NCBI GenBank assembly: GCA_963706885.1
Contig: CAVPNX010000031.1
Location: 62,001-126,000, forward strand
DNA length: 64,000 nucleotides
Reading direction: 5' to 3'
Source of the DNA: Prado023 sp963706885
GTDB lineage: Bacteria > Actinomycetota > Actinomycetes > S36-B12 > CAIYMF01
Shown here: piece after piece, positions 18,038-27,067 of the stretch
Layout of the letters: every line of letters begins with the position of its first letter
How positions within the stretch are numbered: position 1 is the first letter of the stretch
Translations under genes and position numbers: made by a program
Notes under the pieces: generated by a model
Seen by the model: only the letters and a program-made list of their open reading frames with translations
Databases searched by the model: none
What the model was told of the DNA's origin: nothing

Positions 18038-20383
18038 ATGTCCGCACCGACGTCCGAGCTCTCGCCGGGCAGCAGGTTCCTGACCGCCCGTGCGGATCTG
18101 CTGGCCACCCAGGGGCGGCCCAGCCGTACGACCCGCACGGCACTGTCGGGACTGACTGACGAGTGGCTGATCGAGCTGTTCGAGGCCTCCGGCGCCGCGC
18201 AGGCAGGGGCCACCCTGGTGGCCGTGGGTGGGTTCGGCCGACGCGAGCTGAGCCCCGGCAGCGACCTGGATCTCGTCCTGCTGCATCCCGGTGAGTCGAT
18301 CTCCGCGGTGGCCGACCGGCTCTGGTACCCGATCTGGGACTCGGGGCTCCGGCTCGACCACTCGGTGCGGACAGTGGCTGAGGCCCGACGGGTGGCGGCC
18401 ACCGACATCAAGGTCGTCCTGGGCCTCCTGGACGCGCGGACGGTGGCCGGGGATGAGGCCGCCACCGCCGCGCTGAAGGCCTCCGTGCTCGCCGACTGGC
18501 GAGCCCTGGCGCCCCGGCGGCTGCCAGACCTGCACGCGTTCGTGCGCGAACGCACGGCCAGCAGCGGCGAGCTGGCCCACCTGCTGGAGCCCGACCTCAA
18601 GGAGTCCTACGGCGGACTTCGCGACCTCACGGTGCTGCGGGCGGTGGCCGCCTCGTGGGTCACCGACGCCCCCCATGGTGAGCTGGCGCCGGCCAAGGAG
18701 CTGCTGCTCGACGTCCGCGACGCGCTGCACCACGGGGCCAGTCGCCCCACGGACCGGCTGTCCGCGCAGGAGCAGGGCCCCGTTGCCCGGGCGCTGGGCA
18801 TGGCCGACGCGGACACACTCCTGCGGGAGGTGTCGGCTGCCGGTCGTTCGATCGCCGTGGCCTCGGACATCACCTGGCACGCCGTCGACCGGATCGTCCG
18901 GTCGCGGCCGAAGCTGGGGTTCAAGCGCCTGACGAAGCGGGGCCCCGCGCGCGTCCCACTGGCCGACGGTGTCGTGCTGCAGGACGGAGAGGCCGTCCTG
19001 GCCGCCGATGCCCGGCCCGACCGCGACCCCACACTGATCCTCCGGGCGGCCGCTGCAGCCGCGCAGTCAGGCACCCTGCTCGGCCGGCACGCCGTGGCCC
19101 GCCTGGCCGCCGAGTCCGCCCCCATGCCGGTGCCCTGGCCCGCTCCCGCCCGGGACGCGCTGGTGTCACTGCTCGGCGCCGGGCGCAGTGCCGTCCCCGT
19201 CTGGGAGTCGTTGGACCAGGCCGGGGTCTTCACGTCGCTGATCCCGTACTGGGGCGTGGTCCGCTCCGCCCCGCAGCACAACCCGGTGCATCGCTACACG
19301 GTCGACCGGCACCTGCTCGAGGCCGCCGTGCAGGCCTGCGCCTACACCCGCGACGTGCACCGCCCCGACCTGCTGCTGGTCGGCGCCCTCCTGCACGACA
19401 TCGGCAAGGGCCGGCCCGGCCTGGACCACACCGAGGTCGGCGTGGGCCTGGTCGCCGAGATCGCCGGGCACCTCGGCTTCGGGACCGAGGACACCGAGGT
19501 CCTCGTGGAGATGTGCCGGCACCACCTGCTGCTCCCTGAGGTCGCGACACGGCGGGACCTCGATGACCCGCAGACCATCGAGACGGTGGCGCAGGCTGTG
19601 GGGACTGCGGAGATGCTCGAGCTGCTCGCAGCCCTCACGAAGTCCGACGCGCTGGCCACCGGACCGTTGGCGTGGACGTCGTGGAAGCAGTCCCTGGTCA
19701 GCGACCTGGTCGACCGGGTCCGCGGACAGCTGGCCGGCGAGGAGCTGCCGGTCGAGCCCCGACTCTCCGAGGACCAGCTCGCGATGGCCTCCGGGGACGG
19801 CGTACGGGTGCTGCTGCAGGAGACCGAGTCCGGGTTCGACATCACGGTGGGGGCGCCGGACTCCCTGGGCCTCATGGGGCTGGTCGCCGGGATCATGTCC
19901 ATGCACCGGCTCGAGGTCCGCTCCGCGGTGACCACGGTCGTGGGGGACCGGGCGATCGAGGTGTGGGGCGTCCACCCGCTGTTCGGTGACCCGCCCGCGG
20001 TGGATCGCCTCCGGGAGGACATCCGCCGCGCGATCCTGGGCCAGCTGGACGTGTCGGCCCGGCTCGCCCGGCGTGATGAGTCCGCCATGCCCGCCGAGGG
20101 GCCGGCCGCAGCTCCGCCACGGGTCGAGATCGTCACGGGCGCCTCGAGCCGGGCGACGGTGCTCGAGGTGCGGGCCCACGATGCTCCGGGTCTGCTGCAC
20201 CGCGTGTGCACGGCCATCGCCGCAACCGGCACCGACATCGCTGCCGCGCGGGTCTCCACCCTCGGCTCCGAGGTGGTGGACGTGTTCTACCTGGTCGACC
20301 GCCATGGCAATCCCCTGGATGAGGAGCTGGCCGAGGCGGTCGCCGAGGGCCTTTCTGCGGCCCTGTCGGAGCCACGCGGGTAG
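18038..20383 (+). CDS. glnD: Bifunctional PII nucleotidyltransferase / nucleotidyl-removing enzyme
   Basis: At 781 aa it has the GlnD order of domains: an N-terminal nucleotidyltransferase (GGFGRRELSPGSDLDLVLL near residue 62), a GlnE-like helical region, an HD phosphohydrolase domain (HDIGKG near residue 453), and two C-terminal ACT domains (around 605-675 and 705-775, the latter with EVRAHDAPGLLHRVCTAIA). It modifies Tyr51 of GlnK and removes the modification according to nitrogen state. The ATG follows GAGAGGAC. It is the third gene of the amtB-glnK-glnD unit. Confidence 0.95.
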   Translation: MSAPTSELSPGSRFLTARADLLATQGRPSRTTRTALSGLTDEWLIELFEASGAAQAGATLVAVGGFGRRELSPGSDLDLVLLHPGESISAVADRLWYPIWDSGLRLDHSVRTVAEARRVAATDIKVVLGLLDARTVAGDEAATAALKASVLADWRALAPRRLPDLHAFVRERTASSGELAHLLEPDLKESYGGLRDLTVLRAVAASWVTDAPHGELAPAKELLLDVRDALHHGASRPTDRLSAQEQGPVARALGMADADTLLREVSAAGRSIAVASDITWHAVDRIVRSRPKLGFKRLTKRGPARVPLADGVVLQDGEAVLAADARPDRDPTLILRAAAAAAQSGTLLGRHAVARLAAESAPMPVPWPAPARDALVSLLGAGRSAVPVWESLDQAGVFTSLIPYWGVVRSAPQHNPVHRYTVDRHLLEAAVQACAYTRDVHRPDLLLVGALLHDIGKGRPGLDHTEVGVGLVAEIAGHLGFGTEDTEVLVEMCRHHLLLPEVATRRDLDDPQTIETVAQAVGTAEMLELLAALTKSDALATGPLAWTSWKQSLVSDLVDRVRGQLAGEELPVEPRLSEDQLAMASGDGVRVLLQETESGFDITVGAPDSLGLMGLVAGIMSMHRLEVRSAVTTVVGDRAIEVWGVHPLFGDPPAVDRLREDIRRAILGQLDVSARLARRDESAMPAEGPAAAPPRVEIVTGASSRATVLEVRAHDAPGLLHRVCTAIAATGTDIAAARVSTLGSEVVDVFYLVDRHGNPLDEELAEAVAEGLSAALSEPRG

Positions 20384-20388
20384 GCGCC

Positions 20389-21147
20389 TCAGTGGAGCCG
20401 ATCGTCGACGCCGTCGGCGAAGTCGGCCAGCCACTGGGCCATCCGCTCGCCGTAGAAACGCGCCGAGTCGGGGTAGATCCAGTCCATCTGGCCGGTGACC
20501 TCGAGGGTGACCAGCCCGTGCCACAGGGCCCAGCCGGCCAGCATCTCGGGGATGAGTCCCGCGGGGAACCCGGGGGCCATGGCATCGAGCTGGGCATGGA
20601 CCTCGGCTTCGCCCGGCGTCATGTCAGGGGATCGGGAGGTCCGCGGCGGTGCGGCGATCTGCCCCGTCGCCCATCCCATCGCGGCCAGCGTGAAGAACAC
20701 CTGGCCCATCTGCCGGTTGGCCGCCACCGTGGGGCCGTCCTCCGGGGCGGAGTACCCGGGCACCGGGGTGCCGAAGACCAGCAGGAAGCGCGACCGGTTG
20801 GCCACGGCCCACTCGCGGTAGGCGCCTATCGCCGCCAGCATCGCAGCCATCGGGTCCTCGACGGCTGGCATGACCTCGACCGGTGACCCGGCCGGTCCCT
20901 CGATCGGCAGCCCGGCCGCTCGGGCCACGGCGTGGGCCAGGTCGCTGTAGGCGTCGGTGAGCAGGTCGGTGAGCAGCGCGTCGCGCCCGTCGTAGTAGCG
21001 GTACAGCCCGGCTGGGCTCATCCCGATCGCCCGGGCCACGCCGCGGATGGACAGCGCCGGGGCCCCCTCGTGCTCGATCTGGTCGAGGGCGGCGGACTTG
21101 ATCTGGGCGAGGGTGGTCGCGCGGGTCAGCTCGCGGCGGGTCGGCAT
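20389..21147 (-). CDS. TetR-family transcriptional regulator
   Basis: The 252-residue protein has an N-terminal TetR helix-turn-helix (ALSIRGVARAIGMSPAGLYRYYDGRDAL) and a C-terminal ligand-binding region with the WHG-type pattern (WALWHGLVTLEVTGQM). The ATG at 21147 is 6 bases downstream of TACTCT on this strand, consistent with a leaderless mRNA. It is divergent from the epimerase-like gene, with a perfect palindrome in the shared region, so it most likely represses that gene and itself. Effector unknown. Confidence 0.9.
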   Translation of the reverse strand: MPTRRELTRATTLAQIKSAALDQIEHEGAPALSIRGVARAIGMSPAGLYRYYDGRDALLTDLLTDAYSDLAHAVARAAGLPIEGPAGSPVEVMPAVEDPMAAMLAAIGAYREWAVANRSRFLLVFGTPVPGYSAPEDGPTVAANRQMGQVFFTLAAMGWATGQIAAPPRTSRSPDMTPGEAEVHAQLDAMAPGFPAGLIPEMLAGWALWHGLVTLEVTGQMDWIYPDSARFYGERMAQWLADFADGVDDRLH

Positions 21148-21175
21148 GGCGCCAGAGTAGTTGATCGAGGGCTCT

Positions 21176-21218
21176 GATGCGAACAACACTTGCAATGCGA
21201 ACGCTGTTCGCATATGCT
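21176..21218 (+). promoter_or_regulatory. Promoter with TetR-type operator filling the spacer
   Basis: TTGCAA (21190-21195) and TATGCT (21213-21218) form a promoter with a 17-base spacer. The spacer is exactly TGCGAAC-GCT-GTTCGCA, part of a 19-base perfect palindrome running into the flanking bases. An additional half-site ATGCGAAC begins at 21177 and lies toward the promoter of the divergent TetR gene. The start codon at 21225 is 6 bases after the -10 box, so the transcript is probably leaderless. Confidence 0.75.
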
Positions 21219-21224
21219 CACTCC

Positions 21225-22190
21225 ATGACCACCCACACGAACACCCACGTTGTCCTCGGCGCCTCCGGCGCTGCCGGTTCCGCGATCCTGACCGCCCTGG
21301 TCGATGGCGGGTTCGACGCCCGGGGGGTGAACCGCTCGGGCCCGGGCCCGGCGGCCCCCGACGGTGTCGACTGGCGCACGGCGGATGCCACGTCCGCCGA
21401 GAGCCTGCGCGGCGCGCTCCAGGGTGCCGACGTCATCCACATGGCCGCCCAGCCCCCGTACCACCGCTGGCCGCAGGAGTTCCCTGCGATGATGCAGCGC
21501 GTCGTGGACGCGGCCGTCGCCGCCGGCGCACGACGCCTGGTGATGGTCGACAACCTGTACGCCTACGGTCCGGGAGCGAGCCCGATGACCGAGGCGTCCC
21601 CGCAGGCGGCCACCGATGCGAAGGGCCGCACCCGCGCGGCGATGGCCGACGCCCTGCTCGCCGTGCACCACGAGGGCCGGATCGAGGTCGTCATCGGTCG
21701 GGCCTCGGACTACTTCGGCCCCAACGCGGACAACTCGGGGATCACGGCGCTGGCGATCGAGCCGGCCGCGGGCCGCGGGAAGCTGCGCTGGATGGGGTCG
21801 ATGGACGCACCGCACTCGTGCGCCTACATGCCCGACGTGGCACGTGCCTTCGTCGCCCTCGGCAGCGCGCCGGACACCGCAGGACGGATCTGGCACCTTC
21901 CGCACGCCCCCGCCGTCACCGGCGCGGACTTCCTCGCGCTGGTCAACGCATCCCTGCCCGAACCGCGGGCCACCGCCCTGGTGAGCAGGCGGATGCTGCG
22001 ACTGGCTGCGCCGTTCCACCGGATCTCGCGGGAGTCGCTGCCGCTGGCCTACCAGTGGACCGAGCCGTTCCTCGTCGATGACTCGGCGTTCCGTGCCCGG
22101 TTCCCGGAGTTCGCATCGACCCCGATGCCGCAGGCGGTCGCCGCCACCGTGGCCCAGTACCGCGGGGAGGTCGCGGTTGCCGGTGCGTGA
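21225..22190 (+). CDS. NAD-dependent epimerase/dehydratase-family protein
   Basis: The 321-residue protein is a short-chain (extended SDR/NmrA-like) oxidoreductase. It has an N-terminal Rossmann loop VVLGASGAAGSAI, a VIHMAAQPPYHRW stretch, and LYAYGP where the active-site Tyr region of epimerases usually lies. The catalytic YxxxK pair is not clearly present (no Lys four residues after that Tyr), so it may bind NAD(P) without classic epimerase chemistry. It is controlled by the divergent TetR gene through the operator in its promoter. Substrate unknown. Confidence 0.82.
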   Translation: MTTHTNTHVVLGASGAAGSAILTALVDGGFDARGVNRSGPGPAAPDGVDWRTADATSAESLRGALQGADVIHMAAQPPYHRWPQEFPAMMQRVVDAAVAAGARRLVMVDNLYAYGPGASPMTEASPQAATDAKGRTRAAMADALLAVHHEGRIEVVIGRASDYFGPNADNSGITALAIEPAAGRGKLRWMGSMDAPHSCAYMPDVARAFVALGSAPDTAGRIWHLPHAPAVTGADFLALVNASLPEPRATALVSRRMLRLAAPFHRISRESLPLAYQWTEPFLVDDSAFRARFPEFASTPMPQAVAATVAQYRGEVAVAGA

Positions 22191-22209
22191 CCGGCGACGC
22201 GACGGTCAC
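22187..22209. terminator. Short hairpin at the end of the epimerase-like gene
   Basis: GTGACCG and CGGTCAC form a 7-bp stem with a 9-base loop, overlapping the stop codon. There is no U-tract. A modest terminator is possible. Confidence 0.35.
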
Positions 22210-22262
22210 GATGCGACGCGACAGGCGGCGCCATCGCCCCGGGCGTGTCAGGATTCGTCCTC

Positions 22263-22547
22263 ATGGAGGCTGTTGAGGTCGAAGAGGTCGTTGCCGGGTT
22301 GAACGAGCGGGGGTTCATCGCCAACGTCCACCGGCCGGCGCTGAACCGCGTCTGCGTGCGGATCGTGCTGCCCGGCGGGGCCGAGGCCCTCTGGGATGCC
22401 GACGGAGCGTCGGGACTCGAGGCACAGGTGATGGCCGACGGGATGCTGGTGGGCTTCGTCCCGACCATCCCGGGCTCAGCGCACTTCGACGTGCCCCAGA
22501 CGATCGAGGCCATCGCATCGGCGAGGTACGTCGGTGGCGTCCTGTGA
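22263..22547 (+). CDS. Conserved-looking small protein, 94 aa, unknown function
   Basis: The product is soluble and acidic, with alternating hydrophobic segments (NRVCVRIVLPGGAEALWDADGASGLEAQVM) typical of a small alpha/beta domain. I do not recognise the family. The ATG at 22263 was taken; an in-frame GTG at 22245 would add six residues. It precedes the UPF0104-type membrane gene by 33 bases and is probably co-transcribed with it. Confidence 0.6.
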   Translation: MEAVEVEEVVAGLNERGFIANVHRPALNRVCVRIVLPGGAEALWDADGASGLEAQVMADGMLVGFVPTIPGSAHFDVPQTIEAIASARYVGGVL

Positions 22548-22580
22548 CCGTGCGGCCCCGGGCTCTGAGGGGGCCGGACA

Positions 22581-23747
22581 GTGACTGAACCCCCCGAGCC
22601 CGGTTCGGGTCCGGGGCCCTCGGAGCAGGCCGCGACCGTGGCGCCGGCCGGGACCTCGGCGGCCCCGGTCATCGGCCAGCTCAAGGCGGTCGACACCAGC
22701 GAGGCGTCATCGGCGCTCGACAAGCGCAAGACGATCATCGGGGCCGTCGTCACGATCGTCGTCCTCATCATCATCTTCGCCGGCCTCATCCCCAAGTTCG
22801 GCAGCTATGAGGACGCGTGGGCCGAGATCCAGGGGATGGGTGCCACCGCGCTGGCGCTGATCGGCCTGAGCGTGCTGGTGATGCTGATCCTCTACGTGCT
22901 GCCCTACCAGGCCGCGATCCCCGGGCTTCCCTACAAGCCGGCGTTCGTCATCCGGCAGACGTCGTTCATGATCAGCAACACCATCCCCGCGGGCGGGGCA
23001 TTCGGCCTGGCGATCCAGTTCGCGATGCTGTCCAGCTACTCGGTGTCCGTCGCAGCGGCCACCGCCGGCATCGCCGTGACCAGCCTGTGGAGCCTGTTCA
23101 TGACGCTCACCCTCCCCGTGTTCGGCGTGCTCGCCGCGCTGACGACGGGGCAGGTGCAGTCCCAGTGGATATGGGTGGCGCTGGCTGGGATCGCCGCCAC
23201 GGTCACCTCGATCATCGTCCTGTGGCTGATCCTGCGCAGCGAGTCCTCCGCGCGGAAGGTGGGTGACCTCGGCAATCGGATGCTGGAACCCGTGAACCGC
23301 AGACGCGCACAGCCGCTGGATGCCGTGGGCATGTCGTTGGACCTGCGCAACAGCACCAGCGACGTGGTCCTCGGGCGCTGGCGGTGGGTGACCGTCTCGA
23401 ACTACCTCGTGGTGCTGGCGCAGTTCTCGGTCCTGTGGTTCTCGATCCAGGGCGTGCTCGGTGACGCTCCGACGACCCTGACCCTGGCGGGGGCGTTCGC
23501 CGCCTTCGCGATCTCCCGGATGGCCAGCATGATCCCGGTGACGCCCGGCGGGCTCGGCACCGTGGACGCAGCCCTGATCGCCCTGCTCACGACGTTCGGG
23601 CTGACCAACGAGCAGGCGGTCGCCTCCACCCTGGTCTGGCGTGCCTGCTCCTGGATCCCCCAGGTCCTCCTCGGCGTCCTGACCTTCCTCTACTGGCGCT
23701 GGGCCCAGGCGCGGGTCGGCCGCAAGGCTCGGGCGGCCGCGGCCTGA
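22581..23747 (+). CDS. UPF0104 / lysylphosphatidylglycerol-synthase-TM family membrane protein
   Basis: This 388-residue protein has a Pro/Ala-rich cytoplasmic N-terminus (about 45 residues) followed by seven or eight membrane spans. The C-terminal signature MIPVTPGGLGTVDAALIALL is characteristic of the UPF0104/AglD-like flippase-domain family, the membrane part of MprF without its synthetase domain. A role in moving or modifying lipid-linked molecules is an inference from the family. The GTG start follows GAGGGGG at 22567-22573. Confidence 0.82.
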   Translation: MTEPPEPGSGPGPSEQAATVAPAGTSAAPVIGQLKAVDTSEASSALDKRKTIIGAVVTIVVLIIIFAGLIPKFGSYEDAWAEIQGMGATALALIGLSVLVMLILYVLPYQAAIPGLPYKPAFVIRQTSFMISNTIPAGGAFGLAIQFAMLSSYSVSVAAATAGIAVTSLWSLFMTLTLPVFGVLAALTTGQVQSQWIWVALAGIAATVTSIIVLWLILRSESSARKVGDLGNRMLEPVNRRRAQPLDAVGMSLDLRNSTSDVVLGRWRWVTVSNYLVVLAQFSVLWFSIQGVLGDAPTTLTLAGAFAAFAISRMASMIPVTPGGLGTVDAALIALLTTFGLTNEQAVASTLVWRACSWIPQVLLGVLTFLYWRWAQARVGRKARAAAA

Positions 23748-23850
23748 GGGCCGCGCCGTTCGTTCGCCGGCGGCACCCGCCAGGACCCGGGGCGCCCCGT
23801 CGCTGCTCATGCCGTCCTGCGCGCCGGGAGGGGGAGTGCGCAGGCCCCGG

Positions 23851-23856
23851 TAGAAT
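23851..23856 (+). promoter_or_regulatory. -10 box of ffh, leaderless arrangement
   Basis: TAGAAT is followed by 7 bases and the GTG start of ffh. Transcription would begin at or next to the start codon. No convincing -35 box was seen. Confidence 0.5.
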
Positions 23857-23863
23857 CCCCGGT

Positions 23864-25456
23864 GTGTTCGCCTCCCTCTCCGACCGGCTGTCCGCGACCT
23901 TCAAGGGTCTGCGTGGCAAGGGCCGGCTGTCCGAGTCCGACATCAACGACACGATCCGGGAGATCCGGATCGCCCTGCTGGAGGCCGACGTCGCCCTGCC
24001 GGCGGTGCGGGTCTTCACCGACCGGGTCCGTGAGCGGGCGGTCGGAGCGGAGGTCTCCGGGGCGCTGAACCCCGCCCAGCAGGTCGTCAAGATCGTGCAC
24101 GAGGAGCTCATCGCGCTGCTCGGCGGCGAGACCCGGCGGTTGCGGCTGGCGAAGACGCCGCCGACCGTGATCCTGCTCGCCGGCCTGCAGGGCTCGGGCA
24201 AGACGACACTTGCGGGCAAGCTGGCCGTGTACCTCAAGGAGCAGGGCCACACCCCGATGCTGGTGGCCGCCGACCTCCAGCGCCCGAACGCCGTCGACCA
24301 GCTGTCCGTGGTCGCCGAGCGGGCCGGGGCGCCGGTGTTCGCGCCGGCCCCGGGCAACACCGGCGCGAACCCGCAGGGCACATGGGGTGACCCCGTCGAG
24401 GTCGCACGTGAGGGCATCGAGATCGCACGGCTGACCCAGCACGATGTGGTCATCGTCGACACCGCCGGACGCCTGGCCATCGACACCGCGCTCATGGAGC
24501 AGCTGCGCCAGGTGCGCGACGCCGTCCAGCCCGACGAGATCCTGCTTGTCGTCGACGCGATGATCGGCCAGGACGCGGTCGCCACGGCGAAGGCCTTCCA
24601 CGAGGGCGTCGGCTTCGACGGCGTGGTCCTGACCAAGCTCGACGGTGACGCCCGCGGTGGTGCGGCGCTGTCCGTCGTGACGGTCACCGGCGTGCCGATC
24701 ATGTTCGGCTCCACCGGCGAGAAGCTCACCGACTTCGAGCTCTTCCACCCGGACCGGATGGCCTCGCGGATCCTCGACATGGGCGACGTCATGACCCTGA
24801 TCGAGCAGGCCGAGAAGGCGTTCGACTCCAAAGAGGCCGAGAAGATGGCCGGCAAGGTCATGGCCGGCGAGGACTTCACCCTCGACGACTTCCTGTCCCA
24901 GATGCAGGCCCTGCGCAAGATGGGCAGCCTGGGGAAGCTGCTGGGGATGCTGCCCGGGATGGGCGAGATCCGCGACCAGATCGACAACCTCGACGAGAAG
25001 GAGATCGACCGCGTCCAGGCGATCATCCAGTCGATGACCCCGGCCGAGCGCGCGGACGTCAAGCTGCTCAACGGATCCCGCCGGGCCCGGATCGCCCGTG
25101 GCGCCGGCGTCCAGGTCAGCGAGGTCAACGGCCTGGTCGAGCGCTTCGGCGAGGCGCAGAAGATGATGCGCCAGATGCGCTCGGGGATGGGCATGCCGGG
25201 CATGCCGGGGATGGGCGGCATGGGTGGCTCGAAGAAGGCCAAGGGCCGGGCCCAGCAGCAGCAGGCCAAGAAGAAGTCGCGCAGCGGAAACCCGGCCAAG
25301 CGTGCGATCGAGGAGTCGGCGCCGGCCGCTGGCGCGGGCCTGCCCGCCGGCCTCGACGGCTTCGACCCGGCCGCGTTCGACCCGAGCATGCTCGACCCGG
25401 AGGCGCTGAAGAAGATGGGCGACCTGCCGCCGGCGTTCAAGGACCTGCTGAAGTAG
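23864..25456 (+). CDS. ffh: Signal recognition particle protein Ffh
   Basis: The 530-residue SRP54 homologue binds 4.5S RNA and signal sequences. It has an N domain, a GTPase G domain (GLQGSGKTTL near residue 107, AADLQRPNAVDQL, DTAGRLAID, TKLDGDARGG) and a C-terminal M domain. The M domain includes the RNA-binding NGSRRARIARGAG region and Met/Gly-rich GMGMPGMPGMGGMGG near residue 442. A tail after the M domain ends DPEALKKMGDLPPAFKDLLK. It works with FtsY, encoded about 10 kb upstream. Confidence 0.97.
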   Translation: MFASLSDRLSATFKGLRGKGRLSESDINDTIREIRIALLEADVALPAVRVFTDRVRERAVGAEVSGALNPAQQVVKIVHEELIALLGGETRRLRLAKTPPTVILLAGLQGSGKTTLAGKLAVYLKEQGHTPMLVAADLQRPNAVDQLSVVAERAGAPVFAPAPGNTGANPQGTWGDPVEVAREGIEIARLTQHDVVIVDTAGRLAIDTALMEQLRQVRDAVQPDEILLVVDAMIGQDAVATAKAFHEGVGFDGVVLTKLDGDARGGAALSVVTVTGVPIMFGSTGEKLTDFELFHPDRMASRILDMGDVMTLIEQAEKAFDSKEAEKMAGKVMAGEDFTLDDFLSQMQALRKMGSLGKLLGMLPGMGEIRDQIDNLDEKEIDRVQAIIQSMTPAERADVKLLNGSRRARIARGAGVQVSEVNGLVERFGEAQKMMRQMRSGMGMPGMPGMGGMGGSKKAKGRAQQQQAKKKSRSGNPAKRAIEESAPAAGAGLPAGLDGFDPAAFDPSMLDPEALKKMGDLPPAFKDLLK

Positions 25457-25522
25457 GAGCCCCGCCGCCAGCGCCCGCTGCCGGCGCCCGACGGTCGGGC
25501 CCCGCCGCCCGCCGAGCCTGCG

Positions 25523-25598
25523 ATCAGGGCCAGACCCTCCCATCAGGGTCACACCCTCCCGTCCTGCGCGGAGGGTGTGGACGCGACCGGAGGGTCTG
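25523..25598. repeat. Compound inverted repeat, CAGACCCTCC type
   Basis: A 19-base unit ATCAGGG(C/T)CA(G/C)ACCCTCCC occurs twice in direct orientation (from 25523 and from 25542). It is followed by inverted GGAGGGTGT (25570-25578) and GGAGGGTCTG (25589-25598), giving nested stems. The element lies between ffh and the next gene and shares its core with the element at 43215-43284. Confidence 0.65.
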
Positions 25599-25641
25599 TC
25601 GTGGCAGGGGAGCGGGGCCGTGGTCGTGACAGCATGTGCCC

Positions 25642-26865
25642 GTGCCCCGCGAGCGACTGAGCCTTCCCCAGGCACGCCGTGTGGCCCTGGCCGCCCAGGG
25701 GTTCGGCCGGGCGAGGCCGACCTCCGAGCCCGGTGCCCGAGCCGTGGGCGATGTGGTCCGTCGCCTGGGCGTGGTGCAGATCGACTCGGTGAACGTGCTG
25801 GCGCGGGCCCAGTACCTGCCGATCCTGGCGCGCCTGGGCCCCTACGACCGCGCCCGTCTGGACGACTGCTCGGGTCGGGCGCCGCGGTCGTTGTTCGAGT
25901 ACTGGGGGCATGAGGCCGCGCTGCTGCCGGTGGGGATGCACCGGCTGATGCGGTGGCGGATGGACCGGGTGCACGACGACGCGTGGGGGGGCATGGTGCG
26001 CGTGCAGCGCGAGCACCCCGCGTTGGTCCGGGAGGTCGCGGACGTGGTCCGAGCGACGGGCCCGGTGACCTCCACCGAGCTCGACGTGGTCTTCGCGCAC
26101 ATCGAGCGGGGGCAGCGCGAGCACTGGGGCTGGAACTGGTCGGCGGTCAAGCGGTCGCTGGAGTACCTGTTCTGGGCCGGGGAGATCACCTCGGCGGGAC
26201 GCGACTCTGCCTTCCGGCGCCGGTACGCAGCCCCTGAGGCGGTGCTGCCCCGGGCCGTCCTGGCCGCACCCACCCCGCCCCCGGCGCAGGCCCACCGGGA
26301 GCTGGTCGCGATCGCGGCGCGGGCCCTGGGCGTGGCCACGGCAGCGGACCTCGCGGACTACTACCGGATGCCCACCGCTGCGACCCGGGCGGCGATCGCT
26401 GAGCTGCTCGACGCCGGCGAGCTGGTCACGGTGACGGTGGACGGCTGGCCGACGAGCTATGCGCCGCCCGGATTCTCGGTGCCCCGCCGGGTGCCGGCCT
26501 CGGCGCTCCTTGCACCGTTCGACCCGCTCATCTGGTTCCGGCCGCGGACCGAGCGCCTCTTCGGGATGCGCTACCGGATCGAGATCTACACCCCCGCCGA
26601 CCAGCGGGTTCACGGGTACTACGTGCTGCCGTTCCTGCACGACGAGCAGCTGGTGGCCCGGGTCGACCTCAAGGCCGACCGCGGGTCGGGGAGGCTGCTG
26701 GTCCAGGCGGCGCACCCCGAGGGTGAGGTGGCGGCTGCGTCCGTCGAGGCCCTGGCTCGGACGCTGCGCGAGACCGCGGGATGGCTGGACCTCCCCGAGG
26801 TGCATGTCGCCCCGGTCGGTGACCTCGCCGGACGGGTGCGCGCCGCGCTGCGGCACGGTCCGTGA
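25642..26865 (+). CDS. Winged-helix DNA glycosylase of the YcaQ/AlkZ family
   Basis: The 407-residue protein matches the HTH_42/YcaQ family of winged-helix DNA glycosylases that unhook interstrand crosslinks or bulky alkylated bases. The catalytic Q-hydrophobic-D motif is visible as VVQIDSVNVLARAQY near residue 35, placing it with YcaQ-like (QxD) rather than AlkZ-like (QxQ) enzymes. Downstream are the EYWGHEAALLP and PFDPLIWFRPRTERLFGMRYRIEIY segments typical of the family. The GTG at 25642 is 6 bases after CAGCAT; an in-frame GTG at 25636 is an alternative. Confidence 0.85.
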   Translation: MPRERLSLPQARRVALAAQGFGRARPTSEPGARAVGDVVRRLGVVQIDSVNVLARAQYLPILARLGPYDRARLDDCSGRAPRSLFEYWGHEAALLPVGMHRLMRWRMDRVHDDAWGGMVRVQREHPALVREVADVVRATGPVTSTELDVVFAHIERGQREHWGWNWSAVKRSLEYLFWAGEITSAGRDSAFRRRYAAPEAVLPRAVLAAPTPPPAQAHRELVAIAARALGVATAADLADYYRMPTAATRAAIAELLDAGELVTVTVDGWPTSYAPPGFSVPRRVPASALLAPFDPLIWFRPRTERLFGMRYRIEIYTPADQRVHGYYVLPFLHDEQLVARVDLKADRGSGRLLVQAAHPEGEVAAASVEALARTLRETAGWLDLPEVHVAPVGDLAGRVRAALRHGP

Positions 26866-26906
26866 GTCGGCCCGCCGGCCGGACGCCCGTGCCCGAGGTC
26901 GTGTCT

Positions 26907-26936
26907 TTGAGCATTCCGGGTGCGGGATGGCACAAT
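26907..26936 (+). promoter_or_regulatory. Promoter of the rpsP operon
   Basis: TTGAGC (26907-26912) and CACAAT (26931-26936) are separated by 18 bases. This gives a leader of about 125 bases before the rpsP GTG, long enough for regulation, though no specific structure was recognised. Confidence 0.5.
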
Positions 26937-27067
26937 GGGCCCGTCCCATGTGGGCCGGGGTCCCTCTCAACCACGGTCGGCATGATCCATGCGGTCCTCG
27001 CAACCTGGGTAACCCCATGTCCGCGTCGTGAGGATCCACCCCTGAACCGAAAGAGACACCAACACAC

